A stretch of 64,000 bases of DNA from Pedobacter sp. MC2016-15 (GCF_026239695.1 NZ_JAPIVS010000001.1:62001-126000); one strand, 5' to 3'. Shown: positions 45,770 to 54,795, counted from the first letter of the stretch. Translations and numbers: made by a program. The notes: generated from the sequence alone by a model not told the origin.

Positions 45770-45910
45770 CAATAATTTGTTTTTGTAAACATATAAAATA
45801 TCCTTCATATCTGTAAAAGATAGATATATTGCATAATTAATAAATATAAACGGATTAAATCCCGGAAAAGTGTTAGAAGCTTGATCCGCAACGTGTAATT
45901 GGCTATATCA

Positions 45911-46390
45911 ATGAGAGTTATTCATACCAGTGAATTAACAAATATCCAGAAAAAAGCAATTATGAAGCTCTGGAATAACGAATATCCCGACCAGTTAAAC
46001 TACCGTAACCTGACGGATTTGAACTCCTACCTTGCTACTTTACCTGGTGCGATGCACTTTTTATGTGTCAGGGATGCTGAAATCCTGGGCTGGGCATTTA
46101 AATTTTCACGTGATGCTGAAACCTGGTTTGCGATTATACTGGACAGCAAAATTCATAAACAAGGCGTTGGCACCATGTTGCTGGATATCCTGAAGGCGGA
46201 TGAAAATGCCCTTACAGGATGGGTGGTAGACCACGACCGGTATCTGAAGATCAATGGGGATGCCTATCCATCCCCACTGAACTTTTATCTTAAAAACGGG
46301 TTTGGAGTAAACCGGCAGCTGCGCCTGGAATCAGCACACTTATCCGCTGCTATGGTTAAATGGCAGGCACGCCCTGTTTTCCAGGTCTGA
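45911..46390 (+). CDS. GNAT family acetyltransferase
   Basis: A 159-residue protein with the GNAT fold: the acetyl-CoA-binding signature is seen as HKQGVGTMLLDILKADEN and the central strands as MHFLCVRDAEILGWAFKFSRDAETWFAIIL. The ATG at 45911 is chosen over a TTG at 45899. The substrate is unknown. It is flanked by a divergent OmpA gene and a convergent heavy-metal efflux gene five bases downstream, giving no pathway clue. Confidence 0.8.
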   Translation: MRVIHTSELTNIQKKAIMKLWNNEYPDQLNYRNLTDLNSYLATLPGAMHFLCVRDAEILGWAFKFSRDAETWFAIILDSKIHKQGVGTMLLDILKADENALTGWVVDHDRYLKINGDAYPSPLNFYLKNGFGVNRQLRLESAHLSAAMVKWQARPVFQV

Positions 46391-46394
46391 TTCA

Positions 46395-47573
46395 TCATTC
46401 TTCAGCAGTATTCCCCGTAAATTTAGACTGCAGGTAAAAGGCCCCCTTGTTTGCTATTTGCGCATGCTCCGCTAATGGGCTCAGGGCTTTAATGGCAGTA
46501 TAACCTAACTCAGATACCCCGGTCTTTACTTCAACTTTTTGAAAGGTGGTTCCTTTCTTACTTTTGCCGGTAACCAGAAATATATACTCTCTTCCTTCAG
46601 CGCGTATGACAGCATCTGCCGGTACTGCATTTAGCAATTCATGACCAACGCTGATCAGTGCGGTTACATACATCCCGGGAATCAGGTTTTGTTTTGCGGT
46701 ATTATTGATCACAGCGTGAACGATGACTCCCTTGCTTTCATTTTCAAATGATTTATTGATACCGCTGATCGTACCTGCAATCTGTTGATTATCCTGATTG
46801 GTCAGCTGTAAATCAACCCTCTGCCCTGCTTTAACTTTCATGAGGTCTTTCTCAAAAACAATGAGGTCGCAATGGATTTTAGAATTGTCTACCACTTCCA
46901 TGATGGATGTCCCCGGCTGTACATAAGCGCCAATGTTTGCCGTGATTTGCCCCACTGTTCCGCTGATTGGTGACTTGAGCGGAAATCCTGAAATGATCTG
47001 TCCATTTTTTATGGATGCCAGCTGTACCCCCAGTTGTTTCAGCTGACTTTCATAAGCGCTGATCCTGCCACGTTCAGCCTGGTAGGTGGCTTCTGATTGC
47101 TGATAGGATTTTCCTGTGCCGGCACCGGCTTCTTTCAATTGCTTTTGCCTGTCATATTCTGCCTGCACATAACTGAAGCTATTCTTCGCTGCAAGGTAGT
47201 CCTGCTGTATCCGGATCAGCTCCTGGTTCTCGATCATTGCAAGTACTTGTCCTTTCCTGACCTGCTGTCCTTCGATGACGGTAATGTTTTGCAGTAAACC
47301 TCCTGAAAGAACGCTGACATCAGCTTTATTTTGGGGCGGAACAGCTAGTTGCCCGCTGGCTTTAACGATAGTATTGAGGTTTTTGCGTTCTACAGGACCT
47401 GTCTCGATGCCCACTGCCGCCATCTGTTCGCTGCTGAGCTCCATTTGTTTTGCCTTAACCGCGGTTTCAGGTGATTTTTCTTCTGTCTCTTCAACTGGTT
47501 TAGTACTGCAGGAAAGCATTGTTGCTGATATGATCACGCACAGTGCCAACTGTATATATAATTTAGCTGTCAT
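46395..47573 (-). CDS. RND efflux periplasmic adaptor (CusB/CzcB-like) lipoprotein
   Basis: A 392-residue membrane-fusion protein. It has a lipobox (TMLSCSTK, Cys near 22), then the beta-barrel/lipoyl/helical-hairpin order: VSVLSGGLLQNITVIEGQQVRKGQVLAMIE (lipoyl half), a coiled-coil hairpin from about 110 to 190 and SPISGTVGQITANIGAYVQPG (second lipoyl half). It links the inner-membrane pump to the channel. It lies two bases downstream of the CusA-type gene. CusB-type metal ligands are not obvious, so the metal is not assigned. Confidence 0.9.
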   Translation of the reverse strand: MTAKLYIQLALCVIISATMLSCSTKPVEETEEKSPETAVKAKQMELSSEQMAAVGIETGPVERKNLNTIVKASGQLAVPPQNKADVSVLSGGLLQNITVIEGQQVRKGQVLAMIENQELIRIQQDYLAAKNSFSYVQAEYDRQKQLKEAGAGTGKSYQQSEATYQAERGRISAYESQLKQLGVQLASIKNGQIISGFPLKSPISGTVGQITANIGAYVQPGTSIMEVVDNSKIHCDLIVFEKDLMKVKAGQRVDLQLTNQDNQQIAGTISGINKSFENESKGVIVHAVINNTAKQNLIPGMYVTALISVGHELLNAVPADAVIRAEGREYIFLVTGKSKKGTTFQKVEVKTGVSELGYTAIKALSPLAEHAQIANKGAFYLQSKFTGNTAEE

Positions 47574-47575
47574 GT

Positions 47576-50500
47576 TTATTCTCCTTTGATAAATTGTAAT
47601 TGAATTGCGGATTGATTGAGCTGGCTGAGGGTTTCGAGATAGGTTAATTTCACCTGTATTGCCCCTGCTATATTCTGAATATATTCGATATATCCGATTT
47701 CACCGAGATGAAAGGAAACCTGTGTAATCCTGATCTGTTCATCTGCCCGTGCCAGTCCACCCGATGTATAATAACTTACAGCCTTCCTGAACTTTGTATA
47801 TTGCTGCAACTCCAGTTCATACTGCATTTTGATGTTGGACTTTGCCAGCGCGTAGTTGCTTTCCGCAATTTTTCCGGATAACTGCTCTGCTTGTATTCTG
47901 GCACGGTAGGCTTTACTGAAAACCGGTACTGCCAGCCCCAGCTGCAGACCGGCGATTCGTGTACCCGGGTGATAAGCGCGGTTGATATTTGCGGGATTAA
48001 AGCCGGAAACTACAATTTGCTGATGATAAGCTATAGTGAGGTCTGGCAGCGCTTTGGAGCGTTCTACCTTAACTTTTGCTTTGGCAAGATCTATATGTTG
48101 TTGTTCCTGGTTTAATTGTGGGTTCCGACTGATATCAAGGCTATCCGGTTCTATCCGCATTGGCATTAATATGGGCTGATGTGCGATTTCCGGTTTTTCG
48201 GTTGTATTCATCAGTTGCTGCAGGTAGAGCAGGTTACTGTTAAAATCGACCTCTGCTGCAGCTTTCAGGGTCTGGATTTCCTGATATTTATTCTGCGCGC
48301 TGATCAGCTCCAGCCGCGAAGTTTCACCGGTTTTAAACCTGAGCTCTGCCCTTTTCACAAAGCCGGCGTAAATACTGTCCAGGTAATGTAGAACTTTCCA
48401 GATTTCGCGATTGATAAGTCCGGCATAATACACACTCCTGATGTTGCGGGTAACTTCTGCACGACTCAGATTGCCGGAGCGCCGGGCCAGTATCAGCTGT
48501 TGCTCCAGAAGTTTTTTCTGGTTTTTATACAATCCCGGCCAGGCGATATTCTGGGTTAATCCAAGTGCATTATCCATATTACCGCCACTGGTAGGGTCTT
48601 GTGTGAGCATCACTTCAGTTTTTGGTAAATCAAAAGCTGTTCCCTGCATCTTTGCTGCATGAGCAACCGAGAGATCTGCAGCCTTTAACTGCAGGTTGTT
48701 TCGCAACGCGATGGCAATGGCACTGTCAATAGTCAAGCTCTTTGGCTGTTGCGCAGCAGCATTTGAGGGCGCGAGGCAGCCTATGAAACAAAAGATCACT
48801 ACCAGGCTGGGTACTCCTCTGAGCGTTTTTACTTTGTTAAAAAGGAGATAGAGGCATGGCAATATGAAAAGCGTCAGGAAAGTCGCCGTGATCAGCCCGC
48901 CAATGACCACTGTGGCCAGCGGACGCTGAACTTCTGCACCCGCACTTGAGGAGAGAGCCATCGGCAGAAAACCCAGTGAAGCTACCGAAGCTGTCATCAG
49001 TACCGGTCTTAGCCTGTCCTGCGTTCCCTGCAATACCCGCTGATAGATATCATGCATCCCTTCCTGCTCCAGCTGGTTAAAATGCCCGATCAAAACCATG
49101 CCGTTGAGCACAGCTACGCCAAATAAAGCGATAAAACCTACGCCCGCCGAAATGCTGAAAGGCATATCTCTGAGCAGCAATGCAGCTATGCCACCCATTG
49201 CTGCAAGAGGCACTGCCGTAAAGATCAGCACCGTCTGTTTGACTGAGCGGAAAGTAAGATACAGCAGGATCAGGATCAGTATGAGTGCCGCGGGAACAGC
49301 GATCAGCAGGCGCTGCTTGGCTTCCTGCAGGTTGCGGAACTGCCCGCCGTAACTGAGGTAATATCCGGAGGGCAATTTCACTTTCTTTTCGAGCAGGGCA
49401 CTGATTTCCTTTACAGTACTTTCTACATCGCGTCCTTTTACATTAAAGCCTACGAAAATACGTCTTTTGCCATCCTCTCTGGATACCTGTGCCGGGGAGT
49501 CCTGAAAAGCAATATCCGCGACCTGGCTGAGCGGAACTTTGTTACCTGTAGGCAGAGGGACGAGCAGGTTCTTCACATTGGAGATATTTTCCCTGAGATC
49601 CCGCTGCAGGCGCACAACCATATCAAACCTCTTCTCGCCTTCGAAGACTACACCCGCCACATTACCCGCAAAGGCAGTGCGGAGGATCATATTGATGTCG
49701 CTGATATTTAATCCGTATTGGGCCATTTTATCGCGGTTATAATTCACTGTAATCTGGGGCAGACCGCTCACTTTTTCTACAAAAGGTTCTGTTACGCCCT
49801 TCACCGGAGCAACTATGGCAGCAACCTGCTCAGCTTCTGCAGAAAGCACCTCCAGGTCGTCACCATAGATCTTAACTGCTACATCCTGCCTGATGCCAGT
49901 CATCAGTTCATTGAAACGCATTTGCATAGGCTGGGTAATTTCCACATTGATGCCCGGTATAACCGACAGTGCCTGCTCCATTTTTTCCATGATCTCTTCG
50001 CGGCTATCAGCGGAAGTCCATTCATCCCTGGCTTTCATCGCCAGCATCATATCGCCCCGCTCCATAGGCATAGGATCAGTAGGTATTTCAGAGCTGCCGA
50101 TGCGGGTAACTACCTGCTTCAGCTCCGGAAAGCGGCTCTTCAGAATTTGCTCTGCCTTGCCAAAGGTTTTTACCACCTCGGATAATGAGCTGCCCTGCAT
50201 CATGGAGATCTCCACGGTCAGATCTCCTTCTTCAAGCGTAGGGATAAACTCACCTCCCATCCGCGCAAATGCCCAGATGCTCGCTGCAAAGAGGATCAGT
50301 GTAACTGTAATGATTGCTACCTTTATTCTCAGTACCCTGATTAATATCAATTGATAATATTTTTGTGCAAAGCGGATAAAACGGTCAGACCAGTTCAATT
50401 GATGTACAGTCTTCCTGCTCAGGAACAAGCTGCTGGCCATCGGAACCCAGGTTAGTGACAGGATAAAGGCACCCAATATGGCAAAGGCCACGGTCCCTGC

Positions 50501-51937
50501 CATCGGCCTGAACATCTTTCCTTCAATCCCCACCAGGGCAAATAAGGGCAGGTATACGATGAGGATGATGATTTCTCCAAATGCGGCACTGCTTCGGATC
50601 TGCCTGGCGGCAACATAAACCTCCTGGTCCATTTCCTGTTGGCTCAGTTCCGCTTTGTTCGTAAAAAGCCTGTTTTCGGTAAGACGGAAGACGATTGCTT
50701 CAACGATGATGACTGCTCCATCTACGATGAGACCAAAGTCTATAGCCCCGAGGCTCATCAGGTTTCCTGAGACGTTAAACAGCTTCATCATGGCAAAGGC
50801 GAAGAGCATCGCCAGTGGGATTACTGATGCCACAACCAGTCCCGCGCGGAGATTCCCCAGCAAAAGCACAAGGATCAATACTACAATGAGCGCCCCCTCA
50901 AGGAGGTTCCTCTTCACCGTCGAAATTGCACGGCCCACCAGTTCAGTCCGGTCGATAAAGGGCTCTATGACCACTCCTTCAGGCAGGGATTTCTGGATCT
51001 GGACAATTCGTTCCTTTACATTTCTGATGACCTGATTGAAATTTTCACCCTTCAGCATCAGCGTCACTCCTGCAACCACTTCGCCCTCGCCATTTCTGGT
51101 TACAGCGCCATACCGCGTGGCACTTCCTGCTTGTACAATGGCAATATCCCTGATCAGTACAGGTCTGCCCCCGGTACTTTTTACTACAGTTTTTCGGATA
51201 TCCTCCAGGTTTTGAATCTGCCCTAATCCTCTGATGAAATAGGCCTTGCTCTGCTGTTCGATATAAGAGCCACCGGTGTTTTCGTTGTTCTTTTCCAGTG
51301 CCTCAAATACTTCAGGAATGGTGAGCCCCATGGCATTCAGCTTGTCATTGTCGAGCGCAACCTCGTACTGTTTAACGTCGCCGCCCCAGCCACTCACTTC
51401 TGCTACGCCAGGTGTACCCGCAAGCTGAGTTCGTACCAGCCAATCCTGCAGGGTCCTGAGGTCTGTAGCTGTATATTTATCCTTGTAACCTGGCTTCGTA
51501 TGCAGCACATACTGATATATTTCTCCCAGTCCGGTAGTAATAGGCGCCAGCACCGGCCTGGTAAATCCCCTGGGAATGCTGCTTTCAGCTTCGCGCAGCT
51601 GCTCATTTACCTGCTGCCTTGCCCAGTAAATGTCTGTATTGTCTTTAAACACGAGGGTAATCACTGAAATGCCCGAACGGGATATCGATCTTTTTTCCAG
51701 GATATCCGGGATATTGGCCATCGCCAGTTCAATCGGTGCAGTGATAAATTGTTCCACTTCCTGTGCGCCCAGGCTGGCTGCCTGGGAAATAATCTGCACC
51801 TGGTTATTGGTAATATCGGGTTGCGCATCCACCGGAAGGTGATACACAGCATAGACCCCGGCCAGCACTAGGGCCAAAGTCATTAATCCGATAGTTATTT
51901 TGTTCTTGATAGAGAAACTAATAATCTGATCAAACAT
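47576..51937 (-). CDS. CusA/CzcA-type RND heavy-metal pump fused to TolC-like channel
   Basis: A 1453-residue protein. Residues 1 to about 1030 form the RND pump (12 TM segments, opening ISFSIKNKITIGLMTLALV; HAE/heavy-metal RND motifs such as GAIDFGLIVDGAVIIVEA, with the central acidic residue of TM4). Then, after a hydrophobic signal-like segment (LRGVPSLVVIFCFIGCLA) near 1035-1050, residues about 1060-1450 form a TolC/CzcC outer-membrane factor with long helices. Pump and channel thus come from one polypeptide, probably cleaved at the internal signal segment. Exports Cu+, Ag+ or divalent metals; the exact one is not evident. Confidence 0.9.
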   Translation of the reverse strand: MFDQIISFSIKNKITIGLMTLALVLAGVYAVYHLPVDAQPDITNNQVQIISQAASLGAQEVEQFITAPIELAMANIPDILEKRSISRSGISVITLVFKDNTDIYWARQQVNEQLREAESSIPRGFTRPVLAPITTGLGEIYQYVLHTKPGYKDKYTATDLRTLQDWLVRTQLAGTPGVAEVSGWGGDVKQYEVALDNDKLNAMGLTIPEVFEALEKNNENTGGSYIEQQSKAYFIRGLGQIQNLEDIRKTVVKSTGGRPVLIRDIAIVQAGSATRYGAVTRNGEGEVVAGVTLMLKGENFNQVIRNVKERIVQIQKSLPEGVVIEPFIDRTELVGRAISTVKRNLLEGALIVVLILVLLLGNLRAGLVVASVIPLAMLFAFAMMKLFNVSGNLMSLGAIDFGLIVDGAVIIVEAIVFRLTENRLFTNKAELSQQEMDQEVYVAARQIRSSAAFGEIIILIVYLPLFALVGIEGKMFRPMAGTVAFAILGAFILSLTWVPMASSLFLSRKTVHQLNWSDRFIRFAQKYYQLILIRVLRIKVAIITVTLILFAASIWAFARMGGEFIPTLEEGDLTVEISMMQGSSLSEVVKTFGKAEQILKSRFPELKQVVTRIGSSEIPTDPMPMERGDMMLAMKARDEWTSADSREEIMEKMEQALSVIPGINVEITQPMQMRFNELMTGIRQDVAVKIYGDDLEVLSAEAEQVAAIVAPVKGVTEPFVEKVSGLPQITVNYNRDKMAQYGLNISDINMILRTAFAGNVAGVVFEGEKRFDMVVRLQRDLRENISNVKNLLVPLPTGNKVPLSQVADIAFQDSPAQVSREDGKRRIFVGFNVKGRDVESTVKEISALLEKKVKLPSGYYLSYGGQFRNLQEAKQRLLIAVPAALILILILLYLTFRSVKQTVLIFTAVPLAAMGGIAALLLRDMPFSISAGVGFIALFGVAVLNGMVLIGHFNQLEQEGMHDIYQRVLQGTQDRLRPVLMTASVASLGFLPMALSSSAGAEVQRPLATVVIGGLITATFLTLFILPCLYLLFNKVKTLRGVPSLVVIFCFIGCLAPSNAAAQQPKSLTIDSAIAIALRNNLQLKAADLSVAHAAKMQGTAFDLPKTEVMLTQDPTSGGNMDNALGLTQNIAWPGLYKNQKKLLEQQLILARRSGNLSRAEVTRNIRSVYYAGLINREIWKVLHYLDSIYAGFVKRAELRFKTGETSRLELISAQNKYQEIQTLKAAAEVDFNSNLLYLQQLMNTTEKPEIAHQPILMPMRIEPDSLDISRNPQLNQEQQHIDLAKAKVKVERSKALPDLTIAYHQQIVVSGFNPANINRAYHPGTRIAGLQLGLAVPVFSKAYRARIQAEQLSGKIAESNYALAKSNIKMQYELELQQYTKFRKAVSYYTSGGLARADEQIRITQVSFHLGEIGYIEYIQNIAGAIQVKLTYLETLSQLNQSAIQLQFIKGE

Positions 51938-52017
51938 GAAATTGATAATATAAGATGAACCTCATGGCAAATCGCCAGAGGTGAATCATTGAAATAAATA
52001 AGAATTTGTAGAGCTGA

Positions 52018-52341
52018 TTAAGACAGGGATAGTTTCGGCGGCTGCCAGATGGAAAGGCTGATCTCTTTTGGGAATGAGATGTGATAAAGTGAGAATCGTT
52101 GTGGAATTACGCTATTTACGGGTTGTGTTTGTAACACAAAGGATGGAACAGTTTTGTTGACACCACAGCAGGCGCATGTACAAAAAGGCGGACAGTCGTC
52201 TTCCTGCTCAAGGGTCCCGGGGCTGTGCAGACTGATGCTGGCAGTTGAGGATGGAGCCATAGCAAACTCTTCCTTATCCTTACAGCCAAGCAGGGATAGA
52301 AACAGGATATAGCAGTTGAGCACCAGAATAATTGCCTTCAC
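52018..52341 (-). CDS. Small Cys-rich lipoprotein (DUF6660-like) beside the metal efflux operon
   Basis: A 107-residue protein with a GTG start; no upstream in-frame ATG is available. A lipobox FLSLLGCK lies near residue 20. The centre holds a cluster DDCPPFCTCACCGVN with five Cys in ten residues, well suited to binding soft metals. It looks like the DUF6660 family, found beside Czc/Cus-type efflux genes in Bacteroidota. It sits 80 bases upstream of the CusA-type gene on the same strand. A metal-sensing or chaperone role is inference. Confidence 0.7.
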   Translation of the reverse strand: MKAIILVLNCYILFLSLLGCKDKEEFAMAPSSTASISLHSPGTLEQEDDCPPFCTCACCGVNKTVPSFVLQTQPVNSVIPQRFSLYHISFPKEISLSIWQPPKLSLS

Positions 52342-52383
52342 AAAAACAAATCTAGGAATATTTAAGAAAGGAAAAGAATAATG

Positions 52384-52716
52384 CTACTTTTTAAAAAGAT
52401 AGTTGGCGACGATTGCCACAAGCCCCAGAACATTTGCAGTTGTGGTAGTTAGCAGAGTGATGATGACACTGTCAGAATATACCAGTGAGCCCTTTCCAAC
52501 AGCAATAAATATCCCAAGTACCAGGAATAACCACATGATGGTAACCGTGAACAGTACAGTAGCGTAGTCCTTTCTCTCGTTCTTGTCCTGCTCAATGATG
52601 TCATTCTGAAGACGCTGGGACCTGAGATCTTCGGCCCTCAGTTCATCTTCGGCCCTGACTTCTACTTCCTTTGAAGAATTATTGGTGTCAACAACAATTG
52701 TATCGTGGATACTCAT
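52384..52716 (-). CDS. Two-TM protein paired with the Panacea gene (candidate toxin)
   Basis: A 110-residue protein: the first 50 residues are charged and probably helical (SSKEVEVRAEDELRAEDLRS), then two TM segments (about 53-72 and 80-105), ending in YLFKK. No known domain is recognised. Its ATG overlaps the Panacea stop codon by one base (TAATG), so translation is coupled. In published Panacea-type toxin-antitoxin systems, membrane-active small proteins are among the toxins; that role here is inference. A membrane regulator unrelated to toxicity is possible. Confidence 0.7.
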   Translation of the reverse strand: MSIHDTIVVDTNNSSKEVEVRAEDELRAEDLRSQRLQNDIIEQDKNERKDYATVLFTVTIMWLFLVLGIFIAVGKGSLVYSDSVIITLLTTTTANVLGLVAIVANYLFKK

Positions 52717-53201
52717 TATTCTTTGATAAAGTTTTCAAAATAACGCTTGATTTCATCATCAGAAATATAAACAGATCTGGGCTGCGCATGAAAGGCTTTG
52801 TCCCAGGGTGAATTTACATTGTGGGACCATTTGGAAAGGGTGAGACCATCGAGGTTTTTAGCATTATCCCAGGCTTCTCTGATAATTGCAAGATCTTCAT
52901 CATTTACATTGATTGCTGAGGAATTGACGAGGCTTTTACCACCTACCAGCACCGGTACGTTTTTGGGCTGGGGGATATTATCGCCACGGTATTCCTTAAA
53001 CTCGTGGTAAACACTTTCGATCACGGGGCCGTAATCCCAGGCCTCAAAACGCTCATTGATCAGCTTCTCTCCTTTCCGTTTGTAGGAAATACCGTTCGCC
53101 AGATAAATCATCTTTTGCAGTTTCATTGGCGTAACCGGGATTTCTTCCGACAATGAAAGTTTGATCAGTTCGTTTGCGATTGTAATAGCCGGGTATGACA
53201 T
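52716..53201 (-). CDS. Panacea (DUF4065/SocA-like) domain protein, candidate antitoxin
   Basis: A 161-residue cytosolic protein with the Panacea/DUF4065 core: TIANELIKLSLSEEIPVTPMKLQKMIYLA at the N-terminus, FEAWDYGPVIESVYHEFKEY in the middle and LSKWSHNVNSPWDKA near the end. This domain acts as the antitoxin in Panacea toxin-antitoxin pairs and resembles SocA, a proteolytic adaptor antitoxin. It precedes and overlaps a two-TM gene, the usual antitoxin-first order. A candidate TTTTG/TATTTTTG promoter with a palindrome between the boxes lies upstream. Confidence 0.85.
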   Translation of the reverse strand: MSYPAITIANELIKLSLSEEIPVTPMKLQKMIYLANGISYKRKGEKLINERFEAWDYGPVIESVYHEFKEYRGDNIPQPKNVPVLVGGKSLVNSSAINVNDEDLAIIREAWDNAKNLDGLTLSKWSHNVNSPWDKAFHAQPRSVYISDDEIKRYFENFIKE

Positions 53202-53229
53202 TTGCTTATGTTATAAGATCAGTACTATA

Positions 53230-53266
53230 CAAAAATACTAATTTATTTAGTTAAATAAAAACAAAA
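53230..53266 (-). promoter_or_regulatory. Promoter with internal palindrome upstream of the Panacea pair
   Basis: The minus strand reads TATTTTTG (53237-53230), an exact TAnnTTTG -7 element, with TTTTG at 53266-53262 and a 24-base spacer. The inverted repeat ACTAA/TTAGT (53237-53241 and 53247-53251) lies in this spacer, where a bound regulator would block transcription. The spacer is slightly long and the region is AT-rich, so the call is tentative. Confidence 0.4.
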
Positions 53267-53317
53267 TAAAATGCAGGATAATTTTGTTCCTGAGCCGATG
53301 AACCAGCGAAATCTTAT

Positions 53318-53686
53318 TTATTTCTGAATCACTTTTTCCTCTATCCTAAGGCTTTCCCTATGTAGGGCATGGAGAAATTCTGTAATAAACTCTTCGGACA
53401 GCCCTTCCTCTTTTCCGGCCCTGATCGCTTTATCAAGAATCTGCTGGAAGCGCGATGCCTGCAATGGAGGTATATTATTTTTGGCTTTGTAAAAACCTAT
53501 TTCTTTTACGATTCTCTCTCTTTCACCAAGCACTTTAATGAGTGTCTCATCTAAGGAATCGATCTTTTTTCGATGCATTTCGAGGATAATGTCTTTTGCT
53601 TCTTCTTTTTTCACTGGAATAGATTGCGCGTAAGTACCTAGACAACAAATAATTAATACTGCTATAATGTAATTATATTTTTTCAA
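53318..53686 (-). CDS. Exported chorismate mutase (AroQ type), TTG start
   Basis: A 122-residue AroQ-fold protein behind a signal peptide (MKKYNYIIAVLIICCLGTYAQ). The frame has no ATG upstream before a stop, and the next Met would remove the signal, so a TTG start is used. The chorismate-mutase pattern is clear: HRKKIDSLDETLIKVLGER, IGFYKAKNN and SRFQQIL; the basic residues fit E. coli Arg28, Lys39 and Arg51, but Asp48 becomes Gln and Glu52 becomes Phe. Gln88 is replaced by Glu. Exported chorismate mutases are known in other bacteria, with unclear roles. It may be a weak enzyme or do something else. Confidence 0.78.
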   Translation of the reverse strand: MKKYNYIIAVLIICCLGTYAQSIPVKKEEAKDIILEMHRKKIDSLDETLIKVLGERERIVKEIGFYKAKNNIPPLQASRFQQILDKAIRAGKEEGLSEEFITEFLHALHRESLRIEEKVIQK

Positions 53687-53903
53687 TTCTTTTTCTGGCT
53701 ATTACAAATTAAACACTTCTTATACGAAAAATACACAATATTATTGTCATTGAGCAGTTGGTTTAATCAAAATGAGAAGATCAATTATTAAATTACACTT
53801 TTGAGTAATTTGCGCCAATCAGAGCAATTCACCTGCCTGGCTCCATTTCTATCAGTATGATAATTAAACTATCTTTAAAATTATAAACCAGTTAAACTGA
53901 ATA

Positions 53904-54356
53904 ATGGAATTTACAGAATTATGTAAGCCTTTTGACTCGCTTACACCTAAGGAGCTTTATGCAATATTGAAATTGAGAAGTGAGATCTTTGTAGTAGAGC
54001 AGAAATGTATTTTCCTGGATATGGATAATATAGATCAGGGATGTCAGCACCTGATGTTATATCACAATAAAGAATTGATGGCCTATGCGAGACTTGTTCC
54101 GGCAGGGCTTACTTTTGAACAGCCTTCAATAGGAAGAGTAGTGAGCAGTCAGGCCGCGCGAGGAAAGGGTTTTGGCAAACAGTTGCTCAAGCTTTCTATA
54201 GAAAACTGTATCCGGCTATATGGAAACAAGCCGATCAGGATTGGCGCCCAGGTTTACCTCAAGGCTTTTTACGAGTCCTTCGGCTTTATCAGTGAAAATG
54301 ATTTTTATGACGAGGATGGCATTGAACATGTACATATGATCAGGTCAGCAAATTAA
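53904..54356 (+). CDS. ElaA-like GNAT acetyltransferase
   Basis: A 150-residue GNAT protein of the ElaA group: the N-terminal LYAILKLRSEIFVVEQKCIFLDMDNIDQ contains the ElaA hallmark of 'RxxVFvvEQxcxY', and the acetyl-CoA-binding loop reads RGKGFGKQLLKLSIE. The substrate of ElaA is not established. It is followed seven bases later by the cupin gene, probably as one transcript. A TATCTTTA sequence 31 bases before the start could be the promoter. Confidence 0.88.
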   Translation: MEFTELCKPFDSLTPKELYAILKLRSEIFVVEQKCIFLDMDNIDQGCQHLMLYHNKELMAYARLVPAGLTFEQPSIGRVVSSQAARGKGFGKQLLKLSIENCIRLYGNKPIRIGAQVYLKAFYESFGFISENDFYDEDGIEHVHMIRSAN

Positions 54357-54363
54357 ATTATCT

Positions 54364-54699
54364 ATGTTACAAAGTAAAATATTTCAGATTGCCTCAGAAA
54401 CAGAATGGCAGGATCTGGGTGAAGGAATCCAGCGTCAGGTATATGGTTATGATGACCGCATCATGATGGTGAAAGTTAAATTCGAGAAAGGTGCTGTAGG
54501 CGTCCTGCATCAGCACCCACATACTCAGATCAGTTATGTAGAAAGTGGCGTTTTCCAGGCGACAATTGCCGGTGAGGAGAAAGTTTTGCAGCAAGGTGAC
54601 GGGTTTTATGTCCCACCTGGAGCTGTACACGGTGTGGTTTGCAGTGAATCCGGGGTTTTGGTGGATGTTTTTAGTCCTCACAGGGGAGACTTTCTCTGA
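54364..54699 (+). CDS. Single-domain cupin protein
   Basis: A 111-residue cupin (beta-barrel) protein. Motif 1 is seen as EKGAVGVLHQHPHTQISYVESG, with two His and the following Glu, and motif 2 as GDGFYVPPGAVHGVVC, with the metal His. It may be a small dioxygenase, isomerase or sugar-binding protein; the metal site looks intact. It follows the ElaA-like acetyltransferase and precedes the metalloprotease gene by 96 bases. Confidence 0.85.
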   Translation: MLQSKIFQIASETEWQDLGEGIQRQVYGYDDRIMMVKVKFEKGAVGVLHQHPHTQISYVESGVFQATIAGEEKVLQQGDGFYVPPGAVHGVVCSESGVLVDVFSPHRGDFL

Positions 54700-54732
54700 T
54701 TTATTCATTAAAGTTACATTGAGTAGCGATAA

Positions 54733-54767
54733 TTTGATTTTTTTAAAGTTTTTGGTGGTTATATTTA
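54733..54767 (+). promoter_or_regulatory. Candidate promoter of the zinc metalloprotease gene
   Basis: TTTG (54733-54736) is followed after 23 bases by TATATTTA (54760-54767), one base off TAnnTTTG, 28 bases before the ATG. The spacer is at the long end of the usual range. Confidence 0.35.
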
Positions 54768-54795
54768 CGAAACAACCTAAACTATAACGCTGAAA

